Shown here piece after piece: positions 51,925 to 61,361 of a stretch of 64,000 nt of DNA (its first letter is position 1; every line of letters starts with the position of its first letter). The notes below the pieces were generated by a model that ran no database searches, was not told the DNA's origin, and worked only from the letters and a program-made list of their open reading frames with translations. Source of the stretch: Polaribacter haliotis. Lineage in GTDB: Bacteria > Bacteroidota > Bacteroidia > Flavobacteriales > Flavobacteriaceae. Position numbers and translations under genes: made by a program. The stretch is from contig NZ_CP061813.1 in NCBI RefSeq assembly GCF_014784055.1, forward strand, positions 335,501 to 399,500, written 5' to 3'.

Positions 51925-52011
51925 ATTTTATTTCCTTTGAGAATACAAATATACATAGAAGTTCGATGTATAAAAATAAAAACGTAATTTTTTTCGGTAG
52001 GGTATTGGTTA

Positions 52012-52142
52012 CAACGTTTTTGTATATGGTTTGTTGCGTGGTTTAGCACGTAATTTAGCAAATAAAAACCGAATAGAAAATCCGCGAGGATTTTCGTAAG
52101 TAGGCTAGAACTAGCAATAAATTATATACGGTGTTGGCAAAT
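52012..52142. repeat. attC-like cassette element K
   Basis: It begins GTATTGGTTACAAC, contains GAAAATCC-GCGA-GGATTTTC and GTATAT/ATATAC, and ends GGTGTTGGCAAAT. GTTGGCAAA is complemented by TTTGCCAAC at 52867-52875. Confidence 0.82.
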
Positions 52143-52147
52143 CGTTT

Positions 52148-52852
52148 TTATTCTGTTTTCATTAATCCATTTCTATGTTCTTTTACAAATTCCACCATTT
52201 TTGAGTGAAATTCTTTAACATAATCTTTATCATAAAAATAGTTTTCAATCTCAAATGTTGATTCTAATTCTTTATAGCCTTCAGCAAATGAATTCCATCG
52301 TTTATCCCACTTTTTACTGTCATCTTGAAATTTATTATTCAACTCTTGAATTGTCTCAAATTTCCCGAAATATTCGTGTAGTACATTTTCATAATCAGAA
52401 GCCAATTTTTCCATTTTAGCAACTTTCATTGCCTGAAGTGTAATTAATGATAATTCTGGATAATTAAATAAAAATTGATAAACTCCACCATTGTTAGTCT
52501 GAGACTCAAAATTTATCAAAGCAAAATACATTCTTTGTTCTTTAGTCAATTTATTTAAAAACTCCGTATGAGTGATTTCACCTTTCCAAGGTCTGTAAAC
52601 ATCATTACATAGTTTTTCTCCTTGGTCAGTACATTCATTTGGATAGGATTCCCATTCTTTTCCAGCATATTTTAATTCAGTTTCTTTCAGCCAATTTTCA
52701 TCAACGATAGGAAGATAATCAGTTGATTCAGTTTCCGATTCCAACATAACAAAATCATTTGGTGCTTTTTCATACACTTTTGATTTATTACGAAACCAAA
52801 AAATTCCGATTAGTATTAGAACGATTATTATTAATATTATTCCTGTTTTCAT
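52148..52852 (-). CDS. DMP19/DUF4375-like membrane-anchored protein (cassette gene)
   Basis: About 234 residues from the ATG at 52852. A single N-terminal membrane anchor (GIILIIIVLILIGIFWFRNKS) precedes a soluble domain whose core QRMYFALINFESQTNNGGVYQFLFNYPELSLITLQAMKVAKMEKLASDYE matches the DMP19 pattern (FAxxxFExxVNNGGxxQ). The domain has been linked to nucleotide or DNA mimicry in some members, but its role here is unknown. The frame upstream to 52912 is cassette-end sequence. Confidence 0.75.
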   Translation of the reverse strand: MKTGIILIIIVLILIGIFWFRNKSKVYEKAPNDFVMLESETESTDYLPIVDENWLKETELKYAGKEWESYPNECTDQGEKLCNDVYRPWKGEITHTEFLNKLTKEQRMYFALINFESQTNNGGVYQFLFNYPELSLITLQAMKVAKMEKLASDYENVLHEYFGKFETIQELNNKFQDDSKKWDKRWNSFAEGYKELESTFEIENYFYDKDYVKEFHSKMVEFVKEHRNGLMKTE

Positions 52853-52866
52853 TGGTTTGGTAAATG

Positions 52867-52885
52867 TTTGCCAACTCGTTATATA
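52867..52885. other. Right boundary of the gene-cassette array
   Basis: TTTGCCAAC closes the last cassette and is followed by TC and GTTATATA (52878-52885), the same octamer as at the left boundary. The rest of the 130-145 bp element is missing. Confidence 0.6.
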
Positions 52886-52995
52886 GTAACTTTTATTAAC
52901 GATATCCCGCAAATAAAGCAGGATATGTGAATTTCTTTATTGTTATATTCCTGTAAATATAATTTATTTTTAATGTATCTAAAAATTTATAAAAA

Positions 52996-53019
52996 AAACC
53001 TCACATTTCTGTGAGGTTT
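52996..53019 (-). terminator. Terminator after the deaminase gene
   Basis: On the minus strand AAACCTCACA pairs with TGTGAGGTTT over a four-base loop and is followed by T residues, three bases past the deaminase stop. Confidence 0.88.
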
Positions 53020-53022
53020 ACT

Positions 53023-53496
53023 TTAATAATTAATTTTATCTTCTTTTTTCGACCATTTAATAAAAGGTTCTAAAGCAATTTCTCGTCCTATTTGTTCGAA
53101 TGGAATACTTCTTTTTTTATACGGAAGTGGAATTTCTTTGTAGATAAACTCATCATCGAAACCTATATTAGCTGCGTCCTGTTGGTTACTTCCATAATAT
53201 ACTTTGTCTGGTCTTGCCCAATAAATGGCGCCTAAACACATTGGGCAAGGTTCGCAGGAAGTATAAATTACGCAACCATCTAATTGGAACGAATCTAAGT
53301 TTTTACAAGCATTTCTTATGGCAGTTACTTCTGCATGCGCTGTTGGGTCGTTTGTAGAAGTAACTTTGTTATTTCCACGACCTACAATTTCTCCGTTTTT
53401 TACTACGATACAACCAAAAGGCCCTCCTTCATTATTACTCATTCCTTTTAAAGCAACTTTTACTGCTTCACTCATGTATTCTTCGTGTGTATTCAT
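53023..53496 (-). CDS. Guanine deaminase-type nucleoside deaminase
   Basis: 157-residue cytidine-deaminase-fold enzyme. Zinc ligands are in THAEV-like PTAHAEVTAIRNA (His, Glu) and YTSCEPCPMCLGAIYWAR (PCxxC). The C-terminal DAANIGFDDEFIYKEIPLPYKKRSIPFEQI is the pattern of Bacillus GuaD-type guanine deaminases, which convert guanine to xanthine. It is the first core gene after the cassette array. Confidence 0.9.
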   Translation of the reverse strand: MNTHEEYMSEAVKVALKGMSNNEGGPFGCIVVKNGEIVGRGNNKVTSTNDPTAHAEVTAIRNACKNLDSFQLDGCVIYTSCEPCPMCLGAIYWARPDKVYYGSNQQDAANIGFDDEFIYKEIPLPYKKRSIPFEQIGREIALEPFIKWSKKEDKINY

Positions 53497-53745
53497 ACTT
53501 CGAATTTAAAGTTTAAAATTTAAAATTCAATGTTAGGGTTATATTAAACTTTTAAATTGAAAATTTGCTTTTATCTATGTTTTATTTTCTCGCAAAGTAG
53601 CAAAGTTGGTTCCTGTTTATTGTTACTTCAAATTGTGACTAAATTCTCGTAATGCAGTAAAGTTGATAACTGAAAACTGGAGACTGCCTACTGTCAACTG
53701 AGACTGCCAACTTAAACTGCCAAGTGAAAACTGAAGACTAAAAAC
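53497..53745. other. Intergenic region with degenerate simple repeats
   Basis: No gene is seen. It contains AATTTAAAGTTTAAAATTTAAAATTC and, from 53650, short imperfect ACTG-unit repeats (GAAAACTGGAGACTGCC, CAACTGAGACTGCC, GTGAAAACTGAAGAC). No promoter is evident. fumC ends at 53746 and the deaminase gene starts at 53496, both on the minus strand. Confidence 0.5.
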
Positions 53746-55146
53746 CTACTTTAACCCTCCTGTCATTTCTTCTGGCTTTACCCAAGCATCGTATTCTTCT
53801 GGTGTTACATAACCTAAACGTACAGCTTCATGTTTTAATGTAGTTCCGTTTTCGTGAGCTGTATTTGCAATTTCTGCAGCTTTGTAATAACCAATTTTAG
53901 TATTTAAAGCAGTTACCAACATTAGAGAATTGCTTACTAATTCTGCAATTCTTGTATGATTTGGTTCAATACCAGCTGCACAATTTTCTTCGAAAGAAGT
54001 ACAAGCGTCTCCAATTAATTGAGCAGATTGTAGAACGTTTGCAGCCATCATTGGTTTAAAAACGTTTAATTCGTAATGTCCTTGTGTACCACCAACTGTT
54101 ACAGCAACATCATTTCCCATAACTTGTGCACAAACCATTGTAATTGCTTCTGCTTGTGTAGGGTTTACTTTTCCTGGCATAATAGAAGAACCAGGTTCGT
54201 TTGCTGGAATAATAATTTCTCCAATTCCAGATCTTGGTCCTGAAGCCATTAATCTTATATCGTTTGCAATTTTATTTAAAGAAACTGCTATTTGCTTTAA
54301 AGCACCATGTGTTTCTACTAACGCATCGTGTGCAGCTAAAGCTTCAAATTTATTTTCTGCAGTTATAAAAGGCAATTCTGTAAATTCTGCAATGTATTTA
54401 GCGACTAAAACATCATATCCTTTTGGAGTGTTTAATCCTGTACCCACTGCAGTTCCTCCTAATGCTAACTGACTTAAATGTGCCAATGTGTTTTCTAACG
54501 CTTTTAAACCGAAATCTAATTGTGCTACATAACCAGAAAATTCCTGGCCTAATGTAAGTGGAGTAGCATCCATTAAATGCGTTCTACCAATTTTTACAAC
54601 ATCTTTAAAAGCAACAGCTTTATCGTGCAAAGTGTTTCTTAATTTAATAATTCCTGGCATTGTTGTTTCTACAATTTTCTTGTAGATGGCAATGTGCATT
54701 CCTGTTGGAAATGTATCGTTAGAAGATTGCGATTTATTTACATCGTCGTTTGGTTGAATGGTTTTTTCGCCTTGGCCAATAACTTTTCCTGCAATTTCAT
54801 GCGCTCTATTAGCAATAACTTCGTTTACATTCATGTTCGATTGTGTTCCAGAACCTGTTTGCCAAATTACTAACGGAAATTGATTGTCGTGTTTTCCTTC
54901 TAAAATTTCGTCGCAAACTTGTGCGATTAAATCTCTTTTTTCTTCTGCTAAAACGCCTAATTCTGTATTTGTGTAAGCTGCTGCTTTCTTTAAATATGCA
55001 AAACCATAAACTATTTCTAAGGGCATAGATGCTGGTGCACCAATTTTAAAATTGTTACGAGAACGCTCTGTTTGTGCTCCCCAATATTTATCTGCAGGTA
55101 CTTCTACATTACCCATTGTATCTTTTTCAATTCTGAATTTCGTCAT
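53746..55146 (-). CDS. fumC: Class II fumarate hydratase
   Basis: Interconverts fumarate and malate in the TCA cycle. It has 466 residues, normal length. The motifs [54 protein letters not shown], the superfamily signature [13 protein letters not shown] and the catalytic region [19 protein letters not shown] are all present. It is encoded apart from other TCA genes. Confidence 0.97.
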   Translation of the reverse strand: MTKFRIEKDTMGNVEVPADKYWGAQTERSRNNFKIGAPASMPLEIVYGFAYLKKAAAYTNTELGVLAEEKRDLIAQVCDEILEGKHDNQFPLVIWQTGSGTQSNMNVNEVIANRAHEIAGKVIGQGEKTIQPNDDVNKSQSSNDTFPTGMHIAIYKKIVETTMPGIIKLRNTLHDKAVAFKDVVKIGRTHLMDATPLTLGQEFSGYVAQLDFGLKALENTLAHLSQLALGGTAVGTGLNTPKGYDVLVAKYIAEFTELPFITAENKFEALAAHDALVETHGALKQIAVSLNKIANDIRLMASGPRSGIGEIIIPANEPGSSIMPGKVNPTQAEAITMVCAQVMGNDVAVTVGGTQGHYELNVFKPMMAANVLQSAQLIGDACTSFEENCAAGIEPNHTRIAELVSNSLMLVTALNTKIGYYKAAEIANTAHENGTTLKHEAVRLGYVTPEEYDAWVKPEEMTGGLK

Positions 55147-55263
55147 TTTATGTGGAATTTAGTCTTACAAATTTACAAAAAGCAGTGAAAACTTTATGAA
55201 CAATTCTCTTGAAATACTGTTGAAAAAAATTAAATTTTGATGGTGAATTCTGAAAATATGTGT

Positions 55264-55271
55264 TATTTTTG
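55264..55271 (+). promoter_or_regulatory. Candidate promoter of the 57-residue membrane protein
   Basis: TATTTTTG matches TAnnTTTG, with TTTG at 55236-55239 24 bases upstream (slightly long spacing). The small gene starts 27 bases downstream. Confidence 0.5.
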
Positions 55272-55298
55272 CAACGTTAATTATTCAAATAGAAACAA

Positions 55299-55472
55299 AT
55301 GTTAGATTTTTCTCAATTTTCAGGTTTAGTTTTATTCATGTTTATTTTTACAGCTGGTTTTTGGTTGTTAATATTCTTGTTAACATTTGTAGTTCCTTAC
55401 TGGATTGGTGGAACTATTTGGGAAAACATGAAATTAAAGAAAGAAGCAAGGAAAGCTGCTGAAGGTAAGTAG
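55299..55472 (+). CDS. 57-residue membrane protein
   Basis: Small protein, not recognised by name. It has one long hydrophobic segment (LVLFMFIFTAGFWLLIFLLTFVVPYWI, residues 10-36) followed by an amphipathic, Lys-rich C-terminus (MKLKKEARKAAEGK). An upstream TAnnTTTG promoter and a perfect downstream terminator make it a complete monocistronic unit, which supports it as a real gene. The function is unknown. Confidence 0.7.
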   Translation: MLDFSQFSGLVLFMFIFTAGFWLLIFLLTFVVPYWIGGTIWENMKLKKEARKAAEGK

Positions 55473-55494
55473 TATTCTAAAAATATATTTTATT

Positions 55495-55530
55495 AAAAAA
55501 CTCGTTCAATTTAATTGAACGAGTTTTTTT
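55495..55530 (+). terminator. Terminator after the 57-residue protein gene
   Basis: AAACTCGTTCAATT and AATTGAACGAGTTT form a perfect stem with a one-base loop remainder and a run of seven T, 23 bases after the stop. Confidence 0.92.
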
Positions 55531-55640
55531 ATGGGTTTGAGTAAGTGCGTTAGGGATTGAAGCATTTGTTTGAGCTCTTTTTTCTTTTTTGAAAAAAGCG
55601 AGTGCGAAAAGCCCGACCTTTAGGGAACGCCCAAATAAAT
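55531..55640. repeat. Dispersed repeat-like sequence upstream of the receptor 3' end
   Basis: No gene is seen. GTGCGTTAGGGATTGAAGC, GAGCTCTTTTTTC and a CGAGTGCGAAAAGCCCGACC stretch resemble a repeat common in flavobacterial intergenic DNA (from memory), with CTTTTTTC/GAAAAAAG forming a hairpin. Confidence 0.45.
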
Positions 55641-55649
55641 TAGATGCTT

Positions 55650-58109
55650 TTAAAATTCTCCTCCACCATCGTCTTCTCTTTCTTGTGAGTTTTTATTCTT
55701 TTGATTTTTATTTTGATTGAATCTGTAGGTAAAGTTTAACGAGATTTGACGCATTCTCCATTGGAAACTTTGGTTGGTAATATTCGTAGGATTGTCTCTA
55801 CTTGGTGCAAATGCATTGGTTACATATTTTCTAGAATTAAATACATCGCTTACGTTTAAAACCAAGGTTCCTTTGTCTTTTAGAATATCTTTACTAAAGG
55901 CTAGGTTTGCAGATAAAATTCCTTCTGTATCGCTTTGTGCATCGCTTCTTGGGCCTCTGTAAAATAATCTTGTTTGCCATTCGATATCTGCTGGCAAGGT
56001 AACTCTGGCATCGAATCTTGTAAACCAAGAGGTGTTTGTGGCATCGAAATTTTGGTTGATTGTTGATGTTGTTCCTGTAGTTGGATTTGTTACTTCGTAA
56101 GAATAGTCTCCATCTGTTTTAAATTGAAAGAAGTTAAAACTTCCAGAAAAACGTAGCTTTCTTGATGGATTGTAATTCGCGTTAAATTCGAACCCCATTC
56201 TATCTTCTGATGCTAAGTTAATTGGTTGTCTTACCAAAACATTGGTTTCTTTACCATCTATTAACCGAACTTCTTGTCTGTTAACTCTAACAATATCGTT
56301 TGTAGAATGTTGGTAATAAATAGAGGAGTTTAAAGTTAATTTTCCCCATCTGTTTAGGTAACCTAAATCGAAAGAATTGGTATATGTTGGATCTAAATCT
56401 ACATTTCCTTTAGAAATTACAGTTCTACTAGCTCTGTTTTCGAACGGATTTAAGGAACGAGAACGTGGTCTTCTTAAACGTCTGCTGTACCCTAAAGTAA
56501 AACTTTGGTCTTCTGTCATTTCATATCCTAAATTTACTGTAGGAAAGAAATCTGTATAGTTTTTTGTGAATTTTTCTTGTGATGTTAAAAGATTTACGTC
56601 AATTTTAGTAAGTTCCGCACGAACGCCAAATAAATAAGAGAATTTATTTACTTTACTACCAAATTGAGTGTAAAATGCATTTACATTTTGTGTGAATTCT
56701 AAATTATTAGATGGGTTAAACTCGTCTGAGTTAGATAATGTTACTAAATAATCTGAAGTTAAATTTTCGAAATTACCTCTATAACCAGCTTCAAATTGAG
56801 AGTTTTTACCAATTGGCAATACATAATCTGCTTGAAAAAGTTTATCAATAGATAATTCGTCTGTTGTATTTGTTTCTGGTCTATCGTCTGTAATTATTGC
56901 AGATTCGTTTTCTTTATCTACTCCATATTGATAATCTAAAGTTAATTTATGACCGTTTTCGTTAAAATTATTTACATAATTTAAAGAAAATTGTAAACTT
57001 TGGTCTGTTTCGCCTTCATCTTGTATACGCAAAGAATTGAACAAACTATTTCCTGAAGGGTCGAAAGAACTAATTTCTGTAGTCGATAAATTTTGTCCAT
57101 CTGAATCTCTCACGAAAATGGTTCCTGTTAATGAACTTTTTTTGTTGATAAAATATTCCAAACCAACATTTCCATTAAAACCTTTACTTGCTCTATCGAA
57201 ATTTCTGTCTTCTATTCTTGTACTATCTACAATTCCATTTGATAAATAAGAAATATCTGAATTATATCTTCCTGGTCCACGTCTATCTCTATACCCAAAA
57301 TTAGTAAATAAGTTTATTTTTTCTGAACGAAGATTTAAGTTTACAGAACTCTGGTAAGATCTTGGATCACCAACATTTACATTTACAGAACCATTAAAAC
57401 CATTGGCTCTTCCTTTTCTAAGAATAATGTTTAAGATTCCTGCTGTTCCTTCGGAATCGTATCTTGCAGATGGCGAAGTAATAACTTCTACACGCTCAAT
57501 TGCGTCTGAAGGTAATTGTCTTAAAGCATCTGCACCATTTAAACCAACCATTGCAGAAGGTTTACCATCAATTAAAATTCGTACGTTTTCGCTTCCTCTT
57601 AAGCTTACAGTTCCTTCTGGATCTACATCTACAGATGGTACATTGTCTAAAACGTCGGATGCAGTTCCACCTTTAACAGTCATATCTTTACCAACATTGT
57701 ATATTTTTTTATCTAAACGAATGTCTACTGTCGATTTTTCTGCGATTACAACAATCTCATCTAAACTAGCAGCATCTTCTTTTAATTTTATAATTCCTAA
57801 ATCTTTATTTGCAGTAATTTCTTGTGCTGGGAATTTTATTGTTTTAAAAGAAATAAATTCTACGCTAATTTCATACCTAGATTTTGGTACTTGTATATTA
57901 AAAAATCCATTTAGATCTGTAATACCACCTGAAACTTTTTGGGTTTTGATATCTTTTAAAATTACTGTTGCATATTCCAATGCTTGGTTGGTTGCTGCAT
58001 CTACAATTTTACCTGAGATTTTAATGGTGTTTAAAGTTGGTTCTTGCTGTGCAAATAAAAATGTGGCCGAGAAAAGGCAACATATTAAAATAGTGATTTT
58101 TTTAGTCAA
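55650..58109 (-). CDS. TonB-dependent receptor-like outer-membrane beta-barrel protein
   Basis: 819-residue outer-membrane protein. The signal peptide is residues 1-20 (ILICCLFSATFLFAQQ). A CarboxypepD_reg-like domain follows (ISGKIVDAATNQALEYATVILKD..DLNGFFNIQVPKSRYEISVEFISFKTI). Then comes a plug domain (VSVDVDPEGTVSLRGSENVRILIDGKPS..IERVEVITSPSARYDSEGTAGILNIILRKG) and a beta-barrel of the OMP_b-brl_3 type ending LNFTYRFNQNK. The C-terminal tail is rich in Asn, Lys, Asp and Gly. The substrate is unknown, and no SusD or transporter gene is adjacent. Confidence 0.9.
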   Translation of the reverse strand: MTKKITILICCLFSATFLFAQQEPTLNTIKISGKIVDAATNQALEYATVILKDIKTQKVSGGITDLNGFFNIQVPKSRYEISVEFISFKTIKFPAQEITANKDLGIIKLKEDAASLDEIVVIAEKSTVDIRLDKKIYNVGKDMTVKGGTASDVLDNVPSVDVDPEGTVSLRGSENVRILIDGKPSAMVGLNGADALRQLPSDAIERVEVITSPSARYDSEGTAGILNIILRKGRANGFNGSVNVNVGDPRSYQSSVNLNLRSEKINLFTNFGYRDRRGPGRYNSDISYLSNGIVDSTRIEDRNFDRASKGFNGNVGLEYFINKKSSLTGTIFVRDSDGQNLSTTEISSFDPSGNSLFNSLRIQDEGETDQSLQFSLNYVNNFNENGHKLTLDYQYGVDKENESAIITDDRPETNTTDELSIDKLFQADYVLPIGKNSQFEAGYRGNFENLTSDYLVTLSNSDEFNPSNNLEFTQNVNAFYTQFGSKVNKFSYLFGVRAELTKIDVNLLTSQEKFTKNYTDFFPTVNLGYEMTEDQSFTLGYSRRLRRPRSRSLNPFENRASRTVISKGNVDLDPTYTNSFDLGYLNRWGKLTLNSSIYYQHSTNDIVRVNRQEVRLIDGKETNVLVRQPINLASEDRMGFEFNANYNPSRKLRFSGSFNFFQFKTDGDYSYEVTNPTTGTTSTINQNFDATNTSWFTRFDARVTLPADIEWQTRLFYRGPRSDAQSDTEGILSANLAFSKDILKDKGTLVLNVSDVFNSRKYVTNAFAPSRDNPTNITNQSFQWRMRQISLNFTYRFNQNKNQKNKNSQEREDDGGGEF

Positions 58110-58253
58110 AACTTGTCGATTTTTTTATTTAAGACAGCAAAATTCCGATTAAGTTTAATCTCTTTTAGTTAAAGAAAAGTTAAAGAACTTTAATTAAAAG
58201 AATTCTAAATTAAACTTTTCTGCTTTCTAACAAGTTACAGGTAAAATGACTTT

Positions 58254-58595
58254 TTAAATAATTGATAAAATACTTTCTGGAGGTCTACCAACAACTGCTT
58301 TTTTATTGTTAATTACAATTGGTCTTTCGATTAATTTTGGATTTTCGACCATGGCTTTTATAATTTCTGAATTCGATAATTCTTTGCCTTTGTAATTTTC
58401 TTTCCAAATTTTCTCGGTTTTACGAACCAATTCAATAGGAGAGATGCCCAACATTTTTATAATTTCCGATAACTCCTCTTCAGAAGGAACAACATCTAAA
58501 TATTTTATAATTTCGAATAAATTTCCTGATTTTTCTAGAATTTCTAAACCTTGTCTCGATTTAGAACAACGTGGATTGTGGTATATTTTTATCAT
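58254..58595 (-). CDS. Arsenate reductase (glutaredoxin-type ArsC)
   Basis: 113-residue ArsC/Spx-family protein. It has the active-site Cys in YHNPRCSKSRQGLEIL and KPLIERPIV-like NPKLIERPIVINNKKAVVGRPPESI, the pattern of glutathione/glutaredoxin-linked arsenate reductases. No arsenite exporter is nearby, so the physiological role is uncertain. It follows the phosphoethanolamine transferase by two bases and is probably co-transcribed. Confidence 0.87.
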   Translation of the reverse strand: MIKIYHNPRCSKSRQGLEILEKSGNLFEIIKYLDVVPSEEELSEIIKMLGISPIELVRKTEKIWKENYKGKELSNSEIIKAMVENPKLIERPIVINNKKAVVGRPPESILSII

Positions 58596-58597
58596 TT

Positions 58598-60286
58598 TTA
58601 ATCTAATTTTAAAACTGTTTTATTTACGGTGTAAAAGGTTCTTTTTTGTAAAGTATCGAATTTTTTATTGGCAAAACTTTTTTGTTTTTTGAAATTTGGA
58701 TATGAAATATTAGACATATCTAAAATTGTTTGAAATGTATTTATAGAAGATATTTTATGGTTGATATTTTTGTTTAAATTCTCTGTTTTCTCCGAGTATA
58801 AATTATTGTATTTTTTTGATGTCCAGATAAATAATGGAATTTCAATTTCGAATTTACTTGGAGTTTCGAAACCATGAAGAATTTTATTATCTTCAGTATC
58901 AAATAAATTTTCTCCATGATCGGAAATGTAATACATGTAAGAGACTGCGTTTTTTTTCTTCAACTTTTGAATAATTTCACCTAAAAGAAAATCTGTATAT
59001 AAAATTGAATTGTCGTAACTATTTATAATTTCTTTTTTCTTTTTAGAGTCAGTTGTATTTTCAATAGATAGGCCTTTTTTTAATGTTGGTGTAAATTTTT
59101 TGTATTTTTCTGGATACCTATAGTTGTATCTAAAGTGGCTTCCAATGGTATGAATAATTATAAACTTTTTTTGTTTAAAATTATTTATAACATTATTAAA
59201 AATTGGTAATATATTCTCGTCGAAACCTGATGCGTCTAAAGATTTAGATGTATTTATGTAGGTATCTGCATTTTTAGAATATAAATTAAAAACACTACCG
59301 ATTCCAATTTGTTGATTGCTAATCCAATATGTCGAAAACCCAGCTTCTCTAAAAGCTTTTAGAACAGATAATTCATTGTATTTTCTATTTGGTTCTTCTG
59401 GTGTTGCTCGAGTTAGCATAAATGGAACACTTAAGGAAGTAACATTCGAATTACTTTTTACGTTCTTATAAATTAGTAAATTCTTAATTGAATCTAAATT
59501 TGGTGAAGTGTTTTTTGAATATCCATAAATATGAAAATTGTGTTTTCTTGCGGTCTCACCAATAACCAACACGTAAATTTCACTTTCATTTAAAGTGTCT
59601 TTCTTTACGGCATTAAATTTAAAATTTTTTGTTTCTAAATCATATTTATTTAAGAGTTCAAAACCTTTTAAAACATTAATACATTTAATAAAAAAACCAA
59701 CAGGAAAGTTTTTTGTCATTTGTACTTTAAAAGAATAGTTAATTGTCGTAATAATATCAGATTTCGATTCGTGATTATTATAAGCTAATCGAAAATTCCT
59801 TATTCCAAGTATGGTAAAAGTGAATAAAAATAATAGTAAGATTGTTTTTTTAAATTTTTTTGATACATAAAATGAGTTTTTTACTCTTGTAGAAATCCAC
59901 AAAATTAAAAAGAGAATAATTAAAGACAAAACAAAATAATTAACGTTAGAAATAATTAACTCTTTTGTTTCGTTAAAATTCGTTTGAAATATATTTGCTA
60001 TTATTTCTTGTGAAGAAATTGTTTTGAAATGTAAAATATGATAGGATTCAAAAACTACTACAGGAAATAATAATAAAATTATATATGTATAAAATTTAGG
60101 TTTTAAAAATGATAAAGGAAGCAAAACAATTGAAAACGATATTAAAAAAAAGACTATTTTCTTAAACAAACTACCTACAGCAGAATCTTCTCCAATTATA
60201 ATTAATAAAAGGTTAGGAATCATTAAAAAAATAATTAATGATGCAATATAAAAGTATTGTCTTTTATTACGAATCTTTCTGTCCAT
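58598..60286 (-). CDS. Phosphoethanolamine transferase (EptA-like, sulfatase fold)
   Basis: 562 residues. The N-terminal part has five hydrophobic segments ([16 protein letters not shown].., ..[16 protein letters not shown]). The periplasmic alkaline-phosphatase-like domain has the catalytic Thr in [26 protein letters not shown], and metal-site motifs [11 protein letters not shown] and [11 protein letters not shown]. Such enzymes transfer phosphoethanolamine to lipid A or other glycans, which may alter resistance to cationic peptides. The start overlaps the prfB stop by 20 bases. Confidence 0.88.
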   Translation of the reverse strand: MDRKIRNKRQYFYIASLIIFLMIPNLLLIIIGEDSAVGSLFKKIVFFLISFSIVLLPLSFLKPKFYTYIILLLFPVVVFESYHILHFKTISSQEIIANIFQTNFNETKELIISNVNYFVLSLIILFLILWISTRVKNSFYVSKKFKKTILLLFLFTFTILGIRNFRLAYNNHESKSDIITTINYSFKVQMTKNFPVGFFIKCINVLKGFELLNKYDLETKNFKFNAVKKDTLNESEIYVLVIGETARKHNFHIYGYSKNTSPNLDSIKNLLIYKNVKSNSNVTSLSVPFMLTRATPEEPNRKYNELSVLKAFREAGFSTYWISNQQIGIGSVFNLYSKNADTYINTSKSLDASGFDENILPIFNNVINNFKQKKFIIIHTIGSHFRYNYRYPEKYKKFTPTLKKGLSIENTTDSKKKKEIINSYDNSILYTDFLLGEIIQKLKKKNAVSYMYYISDHGENLFDTEDNKILHGFETPSKFEIEIPLFIWTSKKYNNLYSEKTENLNKNINHKISSINTFQTILDMSNISYPNFKKQKSFANKKFDTLQKRTFYTVNKTVLKLD

Positions 60287-61361
60287 TCAACATTAAATAA
60301 GATTTTAAAAACGGATTGATATCTCCATTCATTACATTGTCTACATTTCCAGTTTCATGTCCAGTTCTTACATCTTTTACCAGTTTATAAGGATGCATTA
60401 CATAGTTTCGAATTTGACTTCCCCATTCGTTTTTTAACTTTCCTGACTCAATTTCGTCTCTTGCGGCTTGTTGTTTTTGCAATTCAATTTCGTATAATTG
60501 AGACTTTAACATTTTTAAAGCAGTGGCTCTATTGTCATGCTGAGAACGAGAATTAGAACAAGAAATCTGAATACCTGTGGGTTTATGTGTCAACTGAACT
60601 TTCGTTTCTACTTTGTTTACATTTTGTCCTCCAGCACCACTTGATCTTGCTGTAACAATTTCGATGTCAGCAGGATTTATTTCAATTTCTATAGAATCAT
60701 CTGCTACAGGAAAAACATAAACCGAACCAAAAGTAGTGTGTCTTTTTGCATTTGAATCGAAAGGCGAAATTCGCACCAATCTGTGCACGCCATTTTCTCC
60801 TTTTAGCCAACCAAAAGCATAATCGCCATCAATTTCTATAGTAATTGTTTTAATACCAACAACATCACCAGCTTGATAATTAAGTGTTTTTAATTTAAAA
60901 CCTTGTTTTTCTGCCCACATTGTATACATTCTCGAGAGCATTTCTACCCAATCGCAACTTTCTGTTCCTCCAGCACCAGCTGTAATTTGTATAGTTGCAG
61001 AGAGCGAATCTCCTTCCTCTGAAAGCATGTTTCTAAATTCTATATCTTCTAAAAAAGTACTTACATTTTCGAATTGTTCTTCAATTTCACTTTCTTCAAC
61101 TTCACCTTCTTTATAAAATTCATACAAAACTGTAATATCTTCATTTAAAGTGATGGCTTTGTTATAATCTTCGACCCATTTTTTCTTAAAACGAAGCTCT
61201 TTCATAACAATTTCTGCGTTTTTTGGATCATTCCAAAAATCGGGATTTGCCGTTTTTTCTTCTTCATTGGCAATTTCAATAAGTTTTTTATCAATCTCTA
61301 AGTAAGATTTTAGCTTGTCGATTCTTTCAGAAATATTTTTGAGTTGGTCTTGTGTTATCAT
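60267..61361 (-). CDS. prfB: Peptide chain release factor 2
   Basis: 364-residue RF2 that recognises UGA and UAA stops. SPF is present in [13 protein letters not shown], and the catalytic GGQ in [38 protein letters not shown]. The gene reads in a single frame from [26 protein letters not shown], with no internal UGA at codon 25-26. The autoregulatory frameshift known in many bacteria is therefore absent here. Confidence 0.97.
   Translation of the reverse strand: MITQDQLKNISERIDKLKSYLEIDKKLIEIANEEEKTANPDFWNDPKNAEIVMKELRFKKKWVEDYNKAITLNEDITVLYEFYKEGEVEESEIEEQFENVSTFLEDIEFRNMLSEEGDSLSATIQITAGAGGTESCDWVEMLSRMYTMWAEKQGFKLKTLNYQAGDVVGIKTITIEIDGDYAFGWLKGENGVHRLVRISPFDSNAKRHTTFGSVYVFPVADDSIEIEINPADIEIVTARSSGAGGQNVNKVETKVQLTHKPTGIQISCSNSRSQHDNRATALKMLKSQLYEIELQKQQAARDEIESGKLKNEWGSQIRNYVMHPYKLVKDVRTGHETGNVDNVMNGDINPFLKSYLMLNGQKDS

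Noticed and set aside
44921..52142. CRISPR array
   Set aside because: Repeats are 130-145 bp, spaced 0.5-1.6 kb, with genes rather than spacers between them.
44921..52142. Independent MITE insertions between genes
   Set aside because: No direct duplications flank individual repeats. The matching sequences flank the genes instead, as inverted pairs unique to each gene.
57403..58152. 249-codon plus-strand frame opposite the outer-membrane receptor
   Set aside because: It is the antisense shadow of a well-supported receptor gene, including its signal peptide and plug domain.
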